In this document: piece after piece, positions 44,202 to 53,877 of the stretch
Layout: every line of letters starts with the position of its first letter
Position numbering within the stretch: position 1 is the first letter of the stretch
Source: Candidatus Rifleibacteriota bacterium
Lineage (GTDB): Bacteria; Muiribacteriota; Ozemobacteria; Ozemobacterales; Ozemobacteraceae
Assembly: GCA_012520995.1 (NCBI GenBank)
Contig: JAAYNI010000033.1
Span: forward strand, 1-64,000
Direction of reading: 5' to 3'
DNA length: 64,000 nt
Position numbers and translations under genes: made by a program
The notes under the pieces: generated by a model
What the model was told of the DNA's origin: nothing
Databases searched by the model: none
Seen by the model: only the letters and a program-made list of their open reading frames with translations

Positions 44202-45420
44202 GAAAAAAAAGGATCAAACTTGTCTTGCGGTTCTAATTAAAATCGCCATAATAATGGTGGTTGTGCTGGCTTTGATAGCTGGAGCTACCTTCCTTTTATT
44301 CAGCAAGTTGGATGAATATTTTAATCGCGGTGAAAACGTTATAGTTCCGGATTTTCGCGGAATGCATATAGACGAGGCGGTAAAAATTAAGCCTCCTGGA
44401 ATGATTCTTGACAGAAAAGATACTCAATATAATGATCAATATCCAAAGGATTATGTGACAGCTCAGTTCCCTGAGCCTGGCACGATTGTAAAGCCTGACA
44501 AAAGGGTTTCTCTTTCTGTCTCACTGGGCTCACAAAAGGTTGTAGTCCCTTCTCTCAAAAACAGAAGCTTGAGGGAAGTAGGAGTGGCTTTGATCAATAG
44601 CCGCTTAAAACATGGAAAGAGCGCTTACGTATATTCAGACAGCGCTCCGCATAATGCAGTTGTAAGCCAATCTCCGCTGGCGGGGGAAGAATATCCGGTA
44701 AATCGCGATGTCGACTTGCTTGTCAGTTTGGGAAAGGCTCCTAGGGGGGTAATATTGCCAAACCTTTCAGGGAGTCCTCTTGAAGAGGCAAGGAAAAGAA
44801 CCGCTTCTGCAGGTTTGAGAGCTGGTCGAGTTTATTATAAATATGAGCCTGGGGCTGCAAAATATGTGGTTTTATCCAGCGATCCTGCTCCATATTCGGC
44901 TCTGAGACAAGGAGATACTGTAAACTTTCTTGTTTCATCGGGTTCTTCAGGGCTTGTTTCAAGCGATGCTGATATAGCCAAATTTGAAATAATGAGCAAG
45001 CCTGTTTTTCTGCCTATTTTAAAGGCTGAGCCGCCTCTGATTATAGAAGAAAGCAAGGAAAAAGAAACAGAAGTGAAGTCTTCGGATAAAAGAACTGAAC
45101 TTTTCGAAACTTTTTCAGACAGTTTTACAACATCATCACAGAAAACTTCTATCGAAACGACAGAAAAATTTTCTTCAAATGATCTTACCGTTGTGCAAGC
45201 CGAAGAAAAACGTGAAAAGGAAATTAACTTCATTGTGCCTGATGGATTCATGGCTAAGGAGGTTAAATTTATACTTGTTTCTCCAGCAGGAAGAAAATTA
45301 ATTTACTCAAAAACGCTAAAACCTTTAGAACTTGTTAAAGTTAAGGTACCTGTTCTGCCGAATAGTAAAGTGCAGATATATATAAATGACGTTCCAGTGG
45401 AAGAACGCAAAATAGATTGA
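44194..45420 (+). CDS. Membrane-anchored PASTA-domain protein
   Basis: A 408-residue protein: a basic N-terminus, one membrane helix (about 12-36) and three PASTA domains outside (about 49-112, 113-181, 187-250; strand/turn pattern VIVPDFRGMHIDEAV and VSLSVSLG). A Glu/Ser/Thr-rich linker and a C-terminal beta domain (about 345-408) complete it. PASTA domains bind peptidoglycan fragments or muropeptides and normally sit on the C-terminus of PknB/PrkC kinases. Here the sensor is a separate protein, followed with a four-base overlap of frames by the kinase-like gene. Confidence 0.88.
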   Translation: MAKKKKDQTCLAVLIKIAIIMVVVLALIAGATFLLFSKLDEYFNRGENVIVPDFRGMHIDEAVKIKPPGMILDRKDTQYNDQYPKDYVTAQFPEPGTIVKPDKRVSLSVSLGSQKVVVPSLKNRSLREVGVALINSRLKHGKSAYVYSDSAPHNAVVSQSPLAGEEYPVNRDVDLLVSLGKAPRGVILPNLSGSPLEEARKRTASAGLRAGRVYYKYEPGAAKYVVLSSDPAPYSALRQGDTVNFLVSSGSSGLVSSDADIAKFEIMSKPVFLPILKAEPPLIIEESKEKETEVKSSDKRTELFETFSDSFTTSSQKTSIETTEKFSSNDLTVVQAEEKREKEINFIVPDGFMAKEVKFILVSPAGRKLIYSKTLKPLELVKVKVPVLPNSKVQIYINDVPVEERKID

Positions 45421-45437
45421 TATGGAGGCTATTCTCA

Positions 45438-46634
45438 ATGCCAGAACAGGTTATCAACGGCCGTTACAAGACGGAAGAGGTGTTCGCCGAAAGCTATATT
45501 TACGAAGTTTATAAGGCGAAAGAAATTGAAACTGGCACGGATGTCGTCTTGAAGCTGATGAAGTCCGTGCAGGCTGAAAATACCGACAGAGTACGTATGC
45601 TCAGTTGCGAAGTGGCCAAATTTGCCGCATTTTCTCACGAGGGAGTTGCGGAGATTTTAGATTTTGATCTCTGGGAAGGCCGTCCTTACGTTGTTACACC
45701 TTTGATAAATGGGGTTCCTTTAAACGAGGTTATAGAAAACGGATCCTTGAGTTTTACTGACGCTCTTGATATAACTAGACAACTTACGGATGTTTTAGAG
45801 TCCGCAAGTGAACAGGGAATTGAATCAAGAACCGTAAAACTTTCCAACGTTTTGGTAGATGCGGATGGCAAAATCAAACTGCTTTCTTTCACGCACCCTA
45901 GATTGAAGTTGGCTTCAGCAGCTTCCAGAAATATAAAAGCTGCTGTTCATTCCGACCTTTTCTTTCTTGGAACCACTATGTTTGAGCTTTTGACAGGAGA
46001 ATCACCTCTTAGAAAACGAGGCGGCTTGAATGAGCTTTGGGATATGAAATTGGAGCGCATGCTTAGAATCAATCATCCTGAGCTTACTCCGAAACAAATT
46101 GAAAACACAGTGGGAACAGTTGCTAAAACCTTGAGCAAAAACATATCTTTGCGTTTTGACAATTATACTGAATTAAAAGAAAGCCTTTCAGCTCTAGGAC
46201 TTGCTAAAGTTATAGCTGAAACGGCTCGGGAAGAAGAAAGAGAGCTTTCTATGGCTTCTCAGGTGGTCGACGCTTTGCAGGCAAGCGTAGCTGCTTTAGA
46301 TAATCGCAGGCTTGCAGCTGAGCTTTCTATGCCGATGCTGAAGCCAGACAAAAATTGTTCGAATATAGCAGGGAGCCTCAAACTTTCTGTTGTTAATGGT
46401 TCCGCGGCTATTCAAAATACGCAAAGTATTGCGGAAAGTGTGCCAAACAGAGCTATAACACAAAACGCTCATGCTCACCTTAGACTTGTTAAACCTCTGG
46501 AGTCTTCTTGCAGAAGAGCTCTGGCTTCATCTTCAAGTGCTTCTTGGGAGCAGGAAACTCCGCTTTATAAAAGTTTCGCTTTTATAATAGGCATGCTTTT
46601 GCTTGTAATGGCTCTTTTGATACTCTTCTGGTAA
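45438..46634 (+). CDS. Ser/Thr protein kinase-like protein, predicted pseudokinase with C-terminal membrane anchor
   Basis: A 398-residue protein; the ATG at 45438 is chosen because GGAGG lies nine bases before it. The kinase fold is visible: Lys39 in VLKLMK, Glu58 in CEVAKF, and the F-helix motif SDLFFLGTTMFELLTGESPL. But the catalytic HRD is S-R-T (130-132) while the following K134 and N137 remain, and DFG is S-F-T (150-152). The Gly loop is also weak. Both catalytic Asp are missing, so it is a pseudokinase. A linker of about 110 residues leads to a tail membrane helix (about 378-398). It pairs with the PASTA protein upstream and sits just before rpe. Confidence 0.85.
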   Translation: MPEQVINGRYKTEEVFAESYIYEVYKAKEIETGTDVVLKLMKSVQAENTDRVRMLSCEVAKFAAFSHEGVAEILDFDLWEGRPYVVTPLINGVPLNEVIENGSLSFTDALDITRQLTDVLESASEQGIESRTVKLSNVLVDADGKIKLLSFTHPRLKLASAASRNIKAAVHSDLFFLGTTMFELLTGESPLRKRGGLNELWDMKLERMLRINHPELTPKQIENTVGTVAKTLSKNISLRFDNYTELKESLSALGLAKVIAETAREEERELSMASQVVDALQASVAALDNRRLAAELSMPMLKPDKNCSNIAGSLKLSVVNGSAAIQNTQSIAESVPNRAITQNAHAHLRLVKPLESSCRRALASSSSASWEQETPLYKSFAFIIGMLLLVMALLILFW

Positions 46635-46640
46635 GCAGAC

Positions 46641-47300
46641 ATGAAAAAAAATATACTTATAGCTCCTTCTATCCTTTCCGCCGATTTTTCCAATATGGCT
46701 TCAGAGCTTGCTGTAATAAAAGACTCAGGGGCTGATTGGATTCATGTTGATGTCATGGATGGACATTTTGTTCCGAATATGACTTTTGGTCCTCCGCTTA
46801 TAAAAAGTTACAGGAAAAACTCGGACATGATTTTTGACGTTCATCTCATGACGGAAGCTCCAGAGCGTTTGCTTGAGTCTTATAAAGATGCTGGAGCAGA
46901 CAGACTTACTTTTCATGTTGAGGCTTGCCGTCATTCTCACCGTTATCTTAGAGCAATCAGAGATATGGGATTAGCTTCAGGAATCACACTCAATCCGCAA
47001 ACTCCTGCGAGTGCCGTGGAGTATCTCCTTGAGGAATGTGATCAGGTTCTGATTATGAGTGTAAATCCCGGCTTTGGCGGACAAAGTTTTATTGAGCCGG
47101 TTTTACAAAAAATTCAAGTTGTTAAAAAAATGATAAAAGATAGAGGCTTGAAAACCCTGATTCAGGTTGACGGAGGAGTGAATTCAGAAAATTCGCAAAG
47201 GATTTGTGATGCAGGTGCCGATGTATTAGTTATGGGTTCAGCTTTTTTTAACGAAAAAGATAAAAAGAGCTTTGTAAATAAGATAAAAGGAACCCTTTAA
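46641..47300 (+). CDS. rpe: Ribulose-phosphate 3-epimerase
   Basis: A 219-residue TIM-barrel epimerase of normal length. IAPSILSADFSNMASELAVI is the family start, DWIHVDVMDGHFVPNMTFGP holds the metal-binding His/Asp, and SVNPGFGGQSF plus VDGGVN are the phosphate-binding motifs. It interconverts ribulose-5-phosphate and xylulose-5-phosphate in the pentose phosphate pathway. It follows the pseudokinase by six bases. Its position downstream of a kinase gene matches the Gram-positive prkC-rsgA-rpe order, without rsgA. Confidence 0.97.
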   Translation: MKKNILIAPSILSADFSNMASELAVIKDSGADWIHVDVMDGHFVPNMTFGPPLIKSYRKNSDMIFDVHLMTEAPERLLESYKDAGADRLTFHVEACRHSHRYLRAIRDMGLASGITLNPQTPASAVEYLLEECDQVLIMSVNPGFGGQSFIEPVLQKIQVVKKMIKDRGLKTLIQVDGGVNSENSQRICDAGADVLVMGSAFFNEKDKKSFVNKIKGTL

Positions 47301-47319
47301 TACAATATGAGGCAGTGTT

Positions 47320-48636
47320 ATGCAGGCAAAAAATCCAACGGACAGAACAAACTCCGAAGATACCAAGCTTTTGAAAAGGCTTGCTAAACTTTATACCAGC
47401 AGCGGAAATCATAGTGAAGCCTTAGAAGTTTATGACAAACTTTTAAAGGAATTTCCTGGCGATAGGGCGCTTTTAATAGAAAAGGCAGATTGCCTGATGG
47501 CAGCTGGCCGTATTTTAGATGCGGAAGAGTGTCTTGAACGTGTTTTGGAAATAAAGCCTGGTGATCCTAGAGCCTTTTTGAGTTACTCAAAACTTTACGG
47601 GGCTATGCATGACAGGGACAAAGAAATTTCTTTCCTGATGCTGGCTGTCAATTCAGTCCCTGCAGCTTGGAAGTTGAGATTGGCTCTTGCGGCTAAATTG
47701 AGAGAATATGGTGATCTTAAAGGTGCTCAAGTCCAATATCTTGAGGTGCTTAAAATTAAGCCTCACTTGGAAACAGCCAAGTTTGACTTGGGGCTTATTT
47801 ACATGGGACAAGATAAATTTGATGAAGCCGCTAGAGAATTTTCAGAGATTATCACCAATAATCCGAGCGCTTTTGATGCTCACTTTAATTTGGGCAATCT
47901 TCATTTCAGAACCGGCAAATATGATGCCGCTATAGCTCATTTTACAGTAGCTGTTCGCAAAAATGATTTAGCTGCAAAATCATCTTATTTGATGGGACAA
48001 TGTTTCTTAAAACTTCAAGATTTTGACAGTGCTATAGTTACATATGAAAGGCTTATAGATTCTGAGCCCGATAATATTTCTTTTTTGAAAAGTCTGGCGG
48101 AGGCCTATGTGGAAGCCAAAGAGTTTGATATGTCTTATGATGTTTATGAGAGATTGGTCGAACTTCAGCCGAAGAGCAGCGAGTTTCGCCTAAGGCTAGC
48201 TGAACATCAAAATAGATTCGGCAAACACAGTTCAGCCAAAATGACTCTCAAAGCTCTTTTTCAGATTTCTCCAGGACATATTGGCGGTCACAGACTTTTG
48301 GGAGAAGTCTATGCGGCAAACTCTGAGTATAAGGCGGCTGCAGAAGAGTTTGAGCGAATTTTGTTGGTTAATCCGGCATATTCTGATGTTTATATTTCTC
48401 TTGGAAAGGTTTATAGAGCAACGGGCAGATATGAAGATGAACTCAGTGTTTTAAGAAAAGCCTATGCTCTTGGAAATAAAGAGCCTTCTTATCTCCTTCG
48501 TTTAGGGGAATTAGAGTATGACAAGGGCAACGAGGCTTGCTTCAACAAGTTTGAAAGGTTAATAGAAATAGCCCCTGAATCGAATTCTGCCAAAGAAGCC
48601 GAGTATTATTTGAGACACGGGCTGCAAGCAGCCTGA
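47320..48636 (+). CDS. TPR-repeat protein
   Basis: A 438-residue protein made of about ten TPR units, for example KLYTSSGNHSEALEVYDKLL, DLGLIYMGQDKFDEAAREFS and NLGNLHFRTGKYDAAIAHF. There is no signal peptide or membrane helix, so it is probably cytoplasmic. It is a protein-interaction scaffold of unknown target. It follows rpe by 19 bases with a GAGG ribosome site and ends at a module C repeat, so it is the last gene of the rlmN-PASTA-pseudokinase-rpe transcript and a plausible partner of the pseudokinase. Confidence 0.85.
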   Translation: MQAKNPTDRTNSEDTKLLKRLAKLYTSSGNHSEALEVYDKLLKEFPGDRALLIEKADCLMAAGRILDAEECLERVLEIKPGDPRAFLSYSKLYGAMHDRDKEISFLMLAVNSVPAAWKLRLALAAKLREYGDLKGAQVQYLEVLKIKPHLETAKFDLGLIYMGQDKFDEAAREFSEIITNNPSAFDAHFNLGNLHFRTGKYDAAIAHFTVAVRKNDLAAKSSYLMGQCFLKLQDFDSAIVTYERLIDSEPDNISFLKSLAEAYVEAKEFDMSYDVYERLVELQPKSSEFRLRLAEHQNRFGKHSSAKMTLKALFQISPGHIGGHRLLGEVYAANSEYKAAAEEFERILLVNPAYSDVYISLGKVYRATGRYEDELSVLRKAYALGNKEPSYLLRLGELEYDKGNEACFNKFERLIEIAPESNSAKEAEYYLRHGLQAA

Positions 48637-48638
48637 AA

Positions 48639-48690
48639 GATCGGTGCTGAGTGGCGAGTGGTGGAGGGTCTGTCCACTACCCACTAATTA
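48639..48690. repeat. Module C repeat at a convergent gene end
   Basis: GATCGGTGCTGAGTGGCGAG followed by TGGTGGAGGGTC and GTCCACTACCCACTAATTAC. It is related to module C at 33461 and 38759. It lies in the 47-base gap between the TPR gene and ispH, and reaches the ispH stop codon. Confidence 0.55.
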
Positions 48691-49532
48691 CTGTTTTTTA
48701 CAAGGCTTTCCAACAGGGCAATGACTTCATCTGTTATAAAGTCAGGTGTTGAGGCGCCTGCCGAGACTGCTATAGTTTCGAAGCTTTTCATTAGCTCAGG
48801 GTTAAGTTCTTGAGCTGTTTCAATATGAAAAACATTTGGACAGTGAGTTCTGGCTATTTCAGCGAGGCGTGTTGTGTTTGCGCTTTCCTTTCCGCCCACT
48901 ATGACAGTGGCATCGGCTTGTTTAGCTAAGTTTCTGATTTCTTCCTGCCTTTGGGAAGTGGCAAGGCATATTGAATCAGCTACAACAGCTTCTTGGGATA
49001 TTGTTTTTATATGTTCGGCTATATTTTCATATTCAGTTTTGCTGAAGGTAGTCTGTGATATAAGCATTACTTTGTCTTGTCTTTCAAGCTTTTTTGCGTC
49101 TTTCAAAGAAGATATTAAGATATGCTTCGGAGCAAAGCTTTTGAGACTGAGCATTTCAGGATGATTGGGGTCGCCTGTGATAATGATTAGATAGCCTTTG
49201 TCAGCATATTCTGTTATTTTTTTTTGGCTGACTTTGACGTGAGGGCAGGTTGCATCGACTACTTTTAGGTTGCTTTTCTTTATTTCCTCCATTTCGTCAG
49301 AGGGTATTCCATGGGCTCTTATTATTAAGTTTCCGGAATTAAGCACTCGCCAATCCTTAGCTACATGAACATTGAACTTCTCTAATCGTTGCAGAGCTTG
49401 CGGATTGTGTATTAAGGGACCGTATGTGTGAGTTGGTTCTTTTGAGCTTTTTCCAGTTTCTACAGCCTTTTGTATTGCGGTTTTTACTCCCATGCAAAAG
49501 CCTGATGTTTGAGCTTTGATTATTTTTTTCAT
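48684..49532 (-). CDS. ispH: 4-hydroxy-3-methylbut-2-enyl diphosphate reductase
   Basis: A 282-residue IspH (LytB). The ATG at 49532 is taken; a TTG 12 bases upstream is possible. GFCMGV (Cys13), DATCPHV and SICLATSQRQ contain the three Cys of the [4Fe-4S] cluster; TYGPLIHNPQ and RAHGI are substrate motifs. It makes IPP and DMAPP in the last step of the MEP pathway, which supplies the polyprenyl lipids used for glycan assembly. It is monocistronic and convergent to the TPR gene. Confidence 0.96.
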   Translation of the reverse strand: MKKIIKAQTSGFCMGVKTAIQKAVETGKSSKEPTHTYGPLIHNPQALQRLEKFNVHVAKDWRVLNSGNLIIRAHGIPSDEMEEIKKSNLKVVDATCPHVKVSQKKITEYADKGYLIIITGDPNHPEMLSLKSFAPKHILISSLKDAKKLERQDKVMLISQTTFSKTEYENIAEHIKTISQEAVVADSICLATSQRQEEIRNLAKQADATVIVGGKESANTTRLAEIARTHCPNVFHIETAQELNPELMKSFETIAVSAGASTPDFITDEVIALLESLVKNSN

Positions 49533-49641
49533 TTCTCTGTCCAATTCATTTTTTGCTTTTAATATTTTAGCGGTCTGTCTCTTAATATGCTAACATAGAT
49601 CGCTAAGTCTGTTAGCAAAAGGAAAAATTCTGGAGGACTTT

Positions 49642-50349
49642 ATGAAACTTAGCGTAGTTATTCCTGTTTACAATGAAATTAAATTCGTACAAGAAATTGT
49701 AAAACAAGTAAAAGCCCTGCCAATAAAAGATTTAGAAATAATTATGGTGGATGATTTCTCAACTGATGGGACTAGAGAAATTCTTAAAAATGAGATGGAA
49801 GGGCAAGTAGATAAAATACTCTATCACGAAAGAAACAAAGGCAAGGGAGCCGCAGTAAGAACTGGTTTTCCTCATGCTACTGGCGATTATGTAATAGTCC
49901 AGGACGCTGACTTGGAATATGATCCTCAAGATTATCTCAAAATGATTAAAGTTGCAGAAGAAAAAGACGCAGATGTAGTATATGGCTCGCGCTATATGAC
50001 AAAAAAAGCAGATCGTATACTGGGCTTTTACCATACTGCAGGCAACAAATTTATAACTTTGCTTTTCAATATGTTTCATGACACTAACTTCACAGACGTT
50101 GAAACCTGTTATAAAATGTTCAAAAGAGAACTGTTGCAATCGTTTGACTTAGTTGAAAACAGGTTTGGTTTTGATCCTGAAATCACAGCTCAGGCAGTTG
50201 CTAAAACTTCAAGTATCTATGAAGTTGGTATTTCTTATAATCAGCGCTGGTATGGAGAGGGCAAAAAAATAGGCATAAGAGACGCTTTCAGAGCTCTTTA
50301 TGTAATAATCAGATCTGCCGTTAAAAATAAAACCAAGAAAAATCGTTGA
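49642..50349 (+). CDS. GT2 glycosyltransferase, dolichyl-phosphate-mannose-synthase-like
   Basis: A 235-residue soluble GT2. LSVVIPVYNEIKFVQEIVKQ, MVDDFSTDGT and QDADLEYDPQDY are the GT-A motifs; NKGKGAAVRTGFPHATGDYV is the DPM1/GtrB family acceptor loop. It lacks the membrane helices of the GtrB-like protein at 23252. It probably transfers a sugar to polyprenyl phosphate at the inner membrane face. GGAGG is eight bases before the ATG. The pnp gene starts 48 bases further on. Confidence 0.88.
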   Translation: MKLSVVIPVYNEIKFVQEIVKQVKALPIKDLEIIMVDDFSTDGTREILKNEMEGQVDKILYHERNKGKGAAVRTGFPHATGDYVIVQDADLEYDPQDYLKMIKVAEEKDADVVYGSRYMTKKADRILGFYHTAGNKFITLLFNMFHDTNFTDVETCYKMFKRELLQSFDLVENRFGFDPEITAQAVAKTSSIYEVGISYNQRWYGEGKKIGIRDAFRALYVIIRSAVKNKTKKNR

Positions 50350-50396
50350 TTATATTATATAATTCTTCCCGACAAAAAATCACTAAAGGAAACGAA

Positions 50397-51212
50397 ATGA
50401 AAGACAAACTCAAAAAATCTACCGAATTTATCAAGTCCAAAATTAACAAAGCGCCTCAAGTAGCTCTTATACTAGGTTCAGGTTTGGGTGCTTTTGCTGA
50501 TCAATTAGAAAATGCTGTTAAAATAAGTTATGCCGATATTCCCGGCTTTCCTCGCTCAACCGTTTGCGGACATGCGGGCAAGCTTGTTATAGGTGATATT
50601 TCCGGAAAGACTGTGGTTGCCATGCAGGGTCGCTTCCATTATTACGAAGGTTACAGCTTGAAAGAAGTTACATTCCCCGTAAGAGTTATGAAAGCTCTGG
50701 GAGCTCAAGACATGATCGTCACCAACGCTGCTGGCGGACTTAATCCTGATTTCAACGTCGGCGATTTGATGATTATAGAAGATCATATGAACTTTATGGG
50801 CACTAACCCTCTTCTTGGCCCTAACGATGAAGAGTTGGGACCAAGATTTCCTGCTGTTCAAGGCATTTACAACAAAAAGCTTATTGAGGAAACTGTAAAA
50901 GCAGCCAAAGAATTAAAGGCTCCTATCAGAAAGGGCGTTTATATGGGGCTGACTGGACCCAGTTATGAAACTGCTGCGGAACTCAGATGCTTCCGCAAGC
51001 TCGGCGGCGATGCTGTCGGAATGTCAACAGTGCCTGAAGTTATAGTGGCTGCACATTGTGGCATAAAGAGAGTTTTGGGAATCAGCTGTATAACCAACAT
51101 GGCTACAGGTGAAAGTGAAGCTGAAGCTAATCACGAAGAAGTGATAGAAGCGGCTGCCAATGCTCAAAAATACTTTGTGGCTCTAGTAAAAACTATGATA
51201 GGAAGGCTGTAA
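50397..51212 (+). CDS. Purine nucleoside phosphorylase
   Basis: A 271-residue PNP/MTAP-type enzyme; the ATG at 50397 follows [26 protein letters not shown] is the phosphate loop, [13 protein letters not shown] and [11 protein letters not shown] the substrate motifs, [18 protein letters not shown] the base-binding region, and [19 protein letters not shown] the family signature. It cleaves purine nucleosides to base and ribose-1-phosphate. Followed at once by prfA (GTG start four bases after the stop). Confidence 0.93.
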   Translation: MKDKLKKSTEFIKSKINKAPQVALILGSGLGAFADQLENAVKISYADIPGFPRSTVCGHAGKLVIGDISGKTVVAMQGRFHYYEGYSLKEVTFPVRVMKALGAQDMIVTNAAGGLNPDFNVGDLMIIEDHMNFMGTNPLLGPNDEELGPRFPAVQGIYNKKLIEETVKAAKELKAPIRKGVYMGLTGPSYETAAELRCFRKLGGDAVGMSTVPEVIVAAHCGIKRVLGISCITNMATGESEAEANHEEVIEAAANAQKYFVALVKTMIGRL

Positions 51213-51216
51213 GTTA

Positions 51217-52281
51217 GTGTTTAAAAAGCTCGCGGCCATTCAAGCCGACTTCAAGGAAATGACAGCCCAGCTGGCTTCGCCGGAGTTGTTGTCCAATCCT
51301 GCGGAATATGCGGCAGTTGCCAAGAGGCGTTCGGAGCTTGAAGAGGTTGTCTCTGTTTATGAAGCTTATTTGTCTGCTCAGGGAAAACTTGATGAAGACA
51401 AGCAGCTGCTTGATGATCCTGATACCGACGCTGAACTGGCAGAAATGGCTGAACTTGAAATAAGCGAGCTGGAGGATGAGCTTTCAGAATTGGAAGAACG
51501 TCTTACCTTGCTTCTCGTAGAAAAGAACGAAGAAGATGATAAAAACACTATAATAGAAATCAGAGCGGGAACAGGCGGCGAAGAGGCAGGTCTCTTTGCT
51601 GCCGACCTTTACCGCATGTATTCCAGATATGCTGAGCGCAATGGCTGGCGTCTTGAACTTATGAGTATGAACGATACGGGGATTGGCGGTCTAAAAGAAG
51701 CTATCTTCGCAGTTCAGGGCAAAGGAGCCTATGGAAAGTTCAAGTTTGAAAGCGGCGTTCATAGAGTGCAAAGAGTTCCTGAAACAGAAGCGGGCGGACG
51801 AATTCATACTTCGGCTGCTACTGTTGCTGTATTGCCTGAAGCGGAAGAAGTTGATGTGACCATTCAAGAGAACGATATTAAAATAGACGTTTTCAGGTCT
51901 TCAGGCCCTGGCGGCCAGAGTGTCAATACTACAGATTCGGCTGTTCGTCTTACGCATATTCCGACAGGTATTGTGATTTCTTGCCAGGATGAAAAGAGTC
52001 AGCATAAAAACAAAGCCAAAGCTCTCAGGGTTTTGAGAGCCAAGCTTTACGAATTGGCAGTTCAAGAAAAGAATAAGGCCAGATCCGATTTCCGTAAGGA
52101 TCAGGTAGGCACCGGTGACCGTTCTGAACGCATCAGAACTTATAATTTTCCTCAACAGAGAGTCACTGATCATCGAATAGGTCTAACTCTTTATAGGCTT
52201 TCTGAAATAATAGACGGCGACTTGGATGAGCTTATTAATGCTCTTGCTGAGGATGAAGCTGTTAAACAGCTTTCTTCTTGA
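51217..52281 (+). CDS. prfA: Peptide chain release factor 1
   Basis: A 354-residue RF1 with GTG start. The GGQ motif is in [20 protein letters not shown], the peptide-hydrolysis site; [20 protein letters not shown] and [20 protein letters not shown] are RF1/RF2 signatures. It recognises UAA and UAG. Its modifying enzyme prmC follows three bases after its stop, and tsaC overlaps that, the classic prfA-prmC-tsaC order. Confidence 0.97.
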   Translation: MFKKLAAIQADFKEMTAQLASPELLSNPAEYAAVAKRRSELEEVVSVYEAYLSAQGKLDEDKQLLDDPDTDAELAEMAELEISELEDELSELEERLTLLLVEKNEEDDKNTIIEIRAGTGGEEAGLFAADLYRMYSRYAERNGWRLELMSMNDTGIGGLKEAIFAVQGKGAYGKFKFESGVHRVQRVPETEAGGRIHTSAATVAVLPEAEEVDVTIQENDIKIDVFRSSGPGGQSVNTTDSAVRLTHIPTGIVISCQDEKSQHKNKAKALRVLRAKLYELAVQEKNKARSDFRKDQVGTGDRSERIRTYNFPQQRVTDHRIGLTLYRLSEIIDGDLDELINALAEDEAVKQLSS

Positions 52282-52284
52282 CTC

Positions 52285-53238
52285 ATGGATGCTCAGCGCA
52301 AGGGCGATTTCCTCAAAACAACATTATCTGTTTCTAGAGAGCCTATCAGTCATTTTGAAGAGAAAGTAAGCGTTTGCAGCCTCGCAAAGAAACTTAAAGA
52401 TATTGAGGCGATTCTTTCTGATAGGGCTGTAACTGAAAACCCTTCTTTTGAGGCTCTTTGTATTGCAGCTGAAGCTATGAGTCTTAAAAACTCTGAGGTT
52501 CTGTCAAAACTGCAATCACAAATAACTAGTGATGAGTCCTCTCATATGGATTCTATGGTCGCAAGGCGTTTGAAAAGAGAGCCTTTGCAGTATATTTTGG
52601 AAAACTGGAGCTTCATGGATTTTGATTTGTTTACTCTCCCTGGAGCTTTGATACCCCGCCAAGATACTGAAACTCTTTTGGAAGAATCTTTTAAAATTAT
52701 CGAAGCAATCCTTAAGCCCGACTTTTCTTTTGCGGATGTGGGTTCTGGAAGCGGAGCTATAGGAATTTCTTTGCTAAGAAGATTTCCAAAATCTAAAGGT
52801 CTTTTTATAGATATTTCCGAACAAGCTTTGGCAATAACAGAAAAGAATCTTTGTTCGATGAGCGGATTTTCTGGCCGCTACGAGCTTTTGCTCTCAGATT
52901 TGTTTTCATCTCTCCAAGAAAATTCAGAATTTGATCTTATTTTTTCAAACCCTCCTTATATACCGACATCGGATATAGCAGAGTTAATGCCGGAGGTTAG
53001 AGATTATGAACCTTTGTTGGCTTTGGATGGCGGTAAGGACGGATTGGATGTTATCAGGCGGCTTCTGAAGGACTCAAAATCTGTTCTAAAGCCAAGAGGA
53101 TTGCTTGTGTTTGAGCATGGAGCTGACCAAAGAGAAAAAGTTTCCTGTTTGGCAAAGCAGGAAGGATGGAGAGTTATATCTCTGATTGATGATGCTATGA
53201 AAAGACCAAGGGGTGTCATATTGGAGTTGCCGAGATGA
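52285..53238 (+). CDS. prmC: Release factor glutamine methyltransferase
   Basis: A 317-residue PrmC/HemK. VGSGSGAIGISLLRRFP is the SAM site and FSNPPYIPTSDIAELMPEV contains the NPPY motif that binds the Gln of the GGQ loop. REPLQYILENWSFMDFDLFT is the typical N-terminal substrate-binding part. It methylates the Gln of GGQ in RF1 and RF2. The first 40 or so residues extend beyond the usual start. Confidence 0.95.
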   Translation: MDAQRKGDFLKTTLSVSREPISHFEEKVSVCSLAKKLKDIEAILSDRAVTENPSFEALCIAAEAMSLKNSEVLSKLQSQITSDESSHMDSMVARRLKREPLQYILENWSFMDFDLFTLPGALIPRQDTETLLEESFKIIEAILKPDFSFADVGSGSGAIGISLLRRFPKSKGLFIDISEQALAITEKNLCSMSGFSGRYELLLSDLFSSLQENSEFDLIFSNPPYIPTSDIAELMPEVRDYEPLLALDGGKDGLDVIRRLLKDSKSVLKPRGLLVFEHGADQREKVSCLAKQEGWRVISLIDDAMKRPRGVILELPR

Positions 53239-53843
53239 TTCAAAGAATAAGTATTTCAGAATTGACGAGCAGCACAGATAAAATCGAAAAATTTGACTTG
53301 CTTATGAAAAATGGCAGGATCGCAATAATTCCGACAGACACTGTTTATGGCTTTGCTGCTTCTCTTGCAAGACCCGATGCTTGTGAAAATATATTCAAAA
53401 TTAAAGGCCGCAGTCATCAGAAGCCTCTCATTCTTTTTGTTTCCGATTTTTCTGACCTTGAGAAATTAGGCTTTCTTCTTGATGATGAAACTTCAAGGCT
53501 TATAAAAAAATATTGGCCTGGTCCTTTAACAGCTGTGTTGAAAAAACCTGATAACCGTTTTTTTTCTGAATTTCCTTATACAACCATAGGTGTGAGGATG
53601 CCAGCTCATAAGCATCTATTGCGTCTTTTACAAGGTGTGGACTCATATTTGCTTACTACAAGCGCGAATCGTTCGGGAGCTGATCTTATACAGACTCCTG
53701 ATGAATTAGCAGAAGAGTTTTCTACGGAAGCCGATTTACTTGTGGAAGACGGCAGGCTTGGTGATTTGAGTCCCTCTACAGTTGCTGATTTTACACAAAG
53801 TCCGCCAAAAATTTTACGAATTGGACCTATAACTTGTTTATAA
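53235..53843 (+). CDS. tsaC: L-threonylcarbamoyladenylate synthase
   Basis: A 202-residue YrdC/Sua5-domain protein. [20 protein letters not shown] is the signature, [20 protein letters not shown] and [10 protein letters not shown] the binding motifs, and [10 protein letters not shown] the conserved SAN segment. It makes threonylcarbamoyl-AMP for t6A37 of tRNA. It lacks the C-terminal Sua5 domain. Its ATG overlaps the prmC stop (ATGA). Confidence 0.94.
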   Translation: MIQRISISELTSSTDKIEKFDLLMKNGRIAIIPTDTVYGFAASLARPDACENIFKIKGRSHQKPLILFVSDFSDLEKLGFLLDDETSRLIKKYWPGPLTAVLKKPDNRFFSEFPYTTIGVRMPAHKHLLRLLQGVDSYLLTTSANRSGADLIQTPDELAEEFSTEADLLVEDGRLGDLSPSTVADFTQSPPKILRIGPITCL

Positions 53844-53877
53844 TAGCCCATTTAAATGTTACAATTATCCTGAAAAA

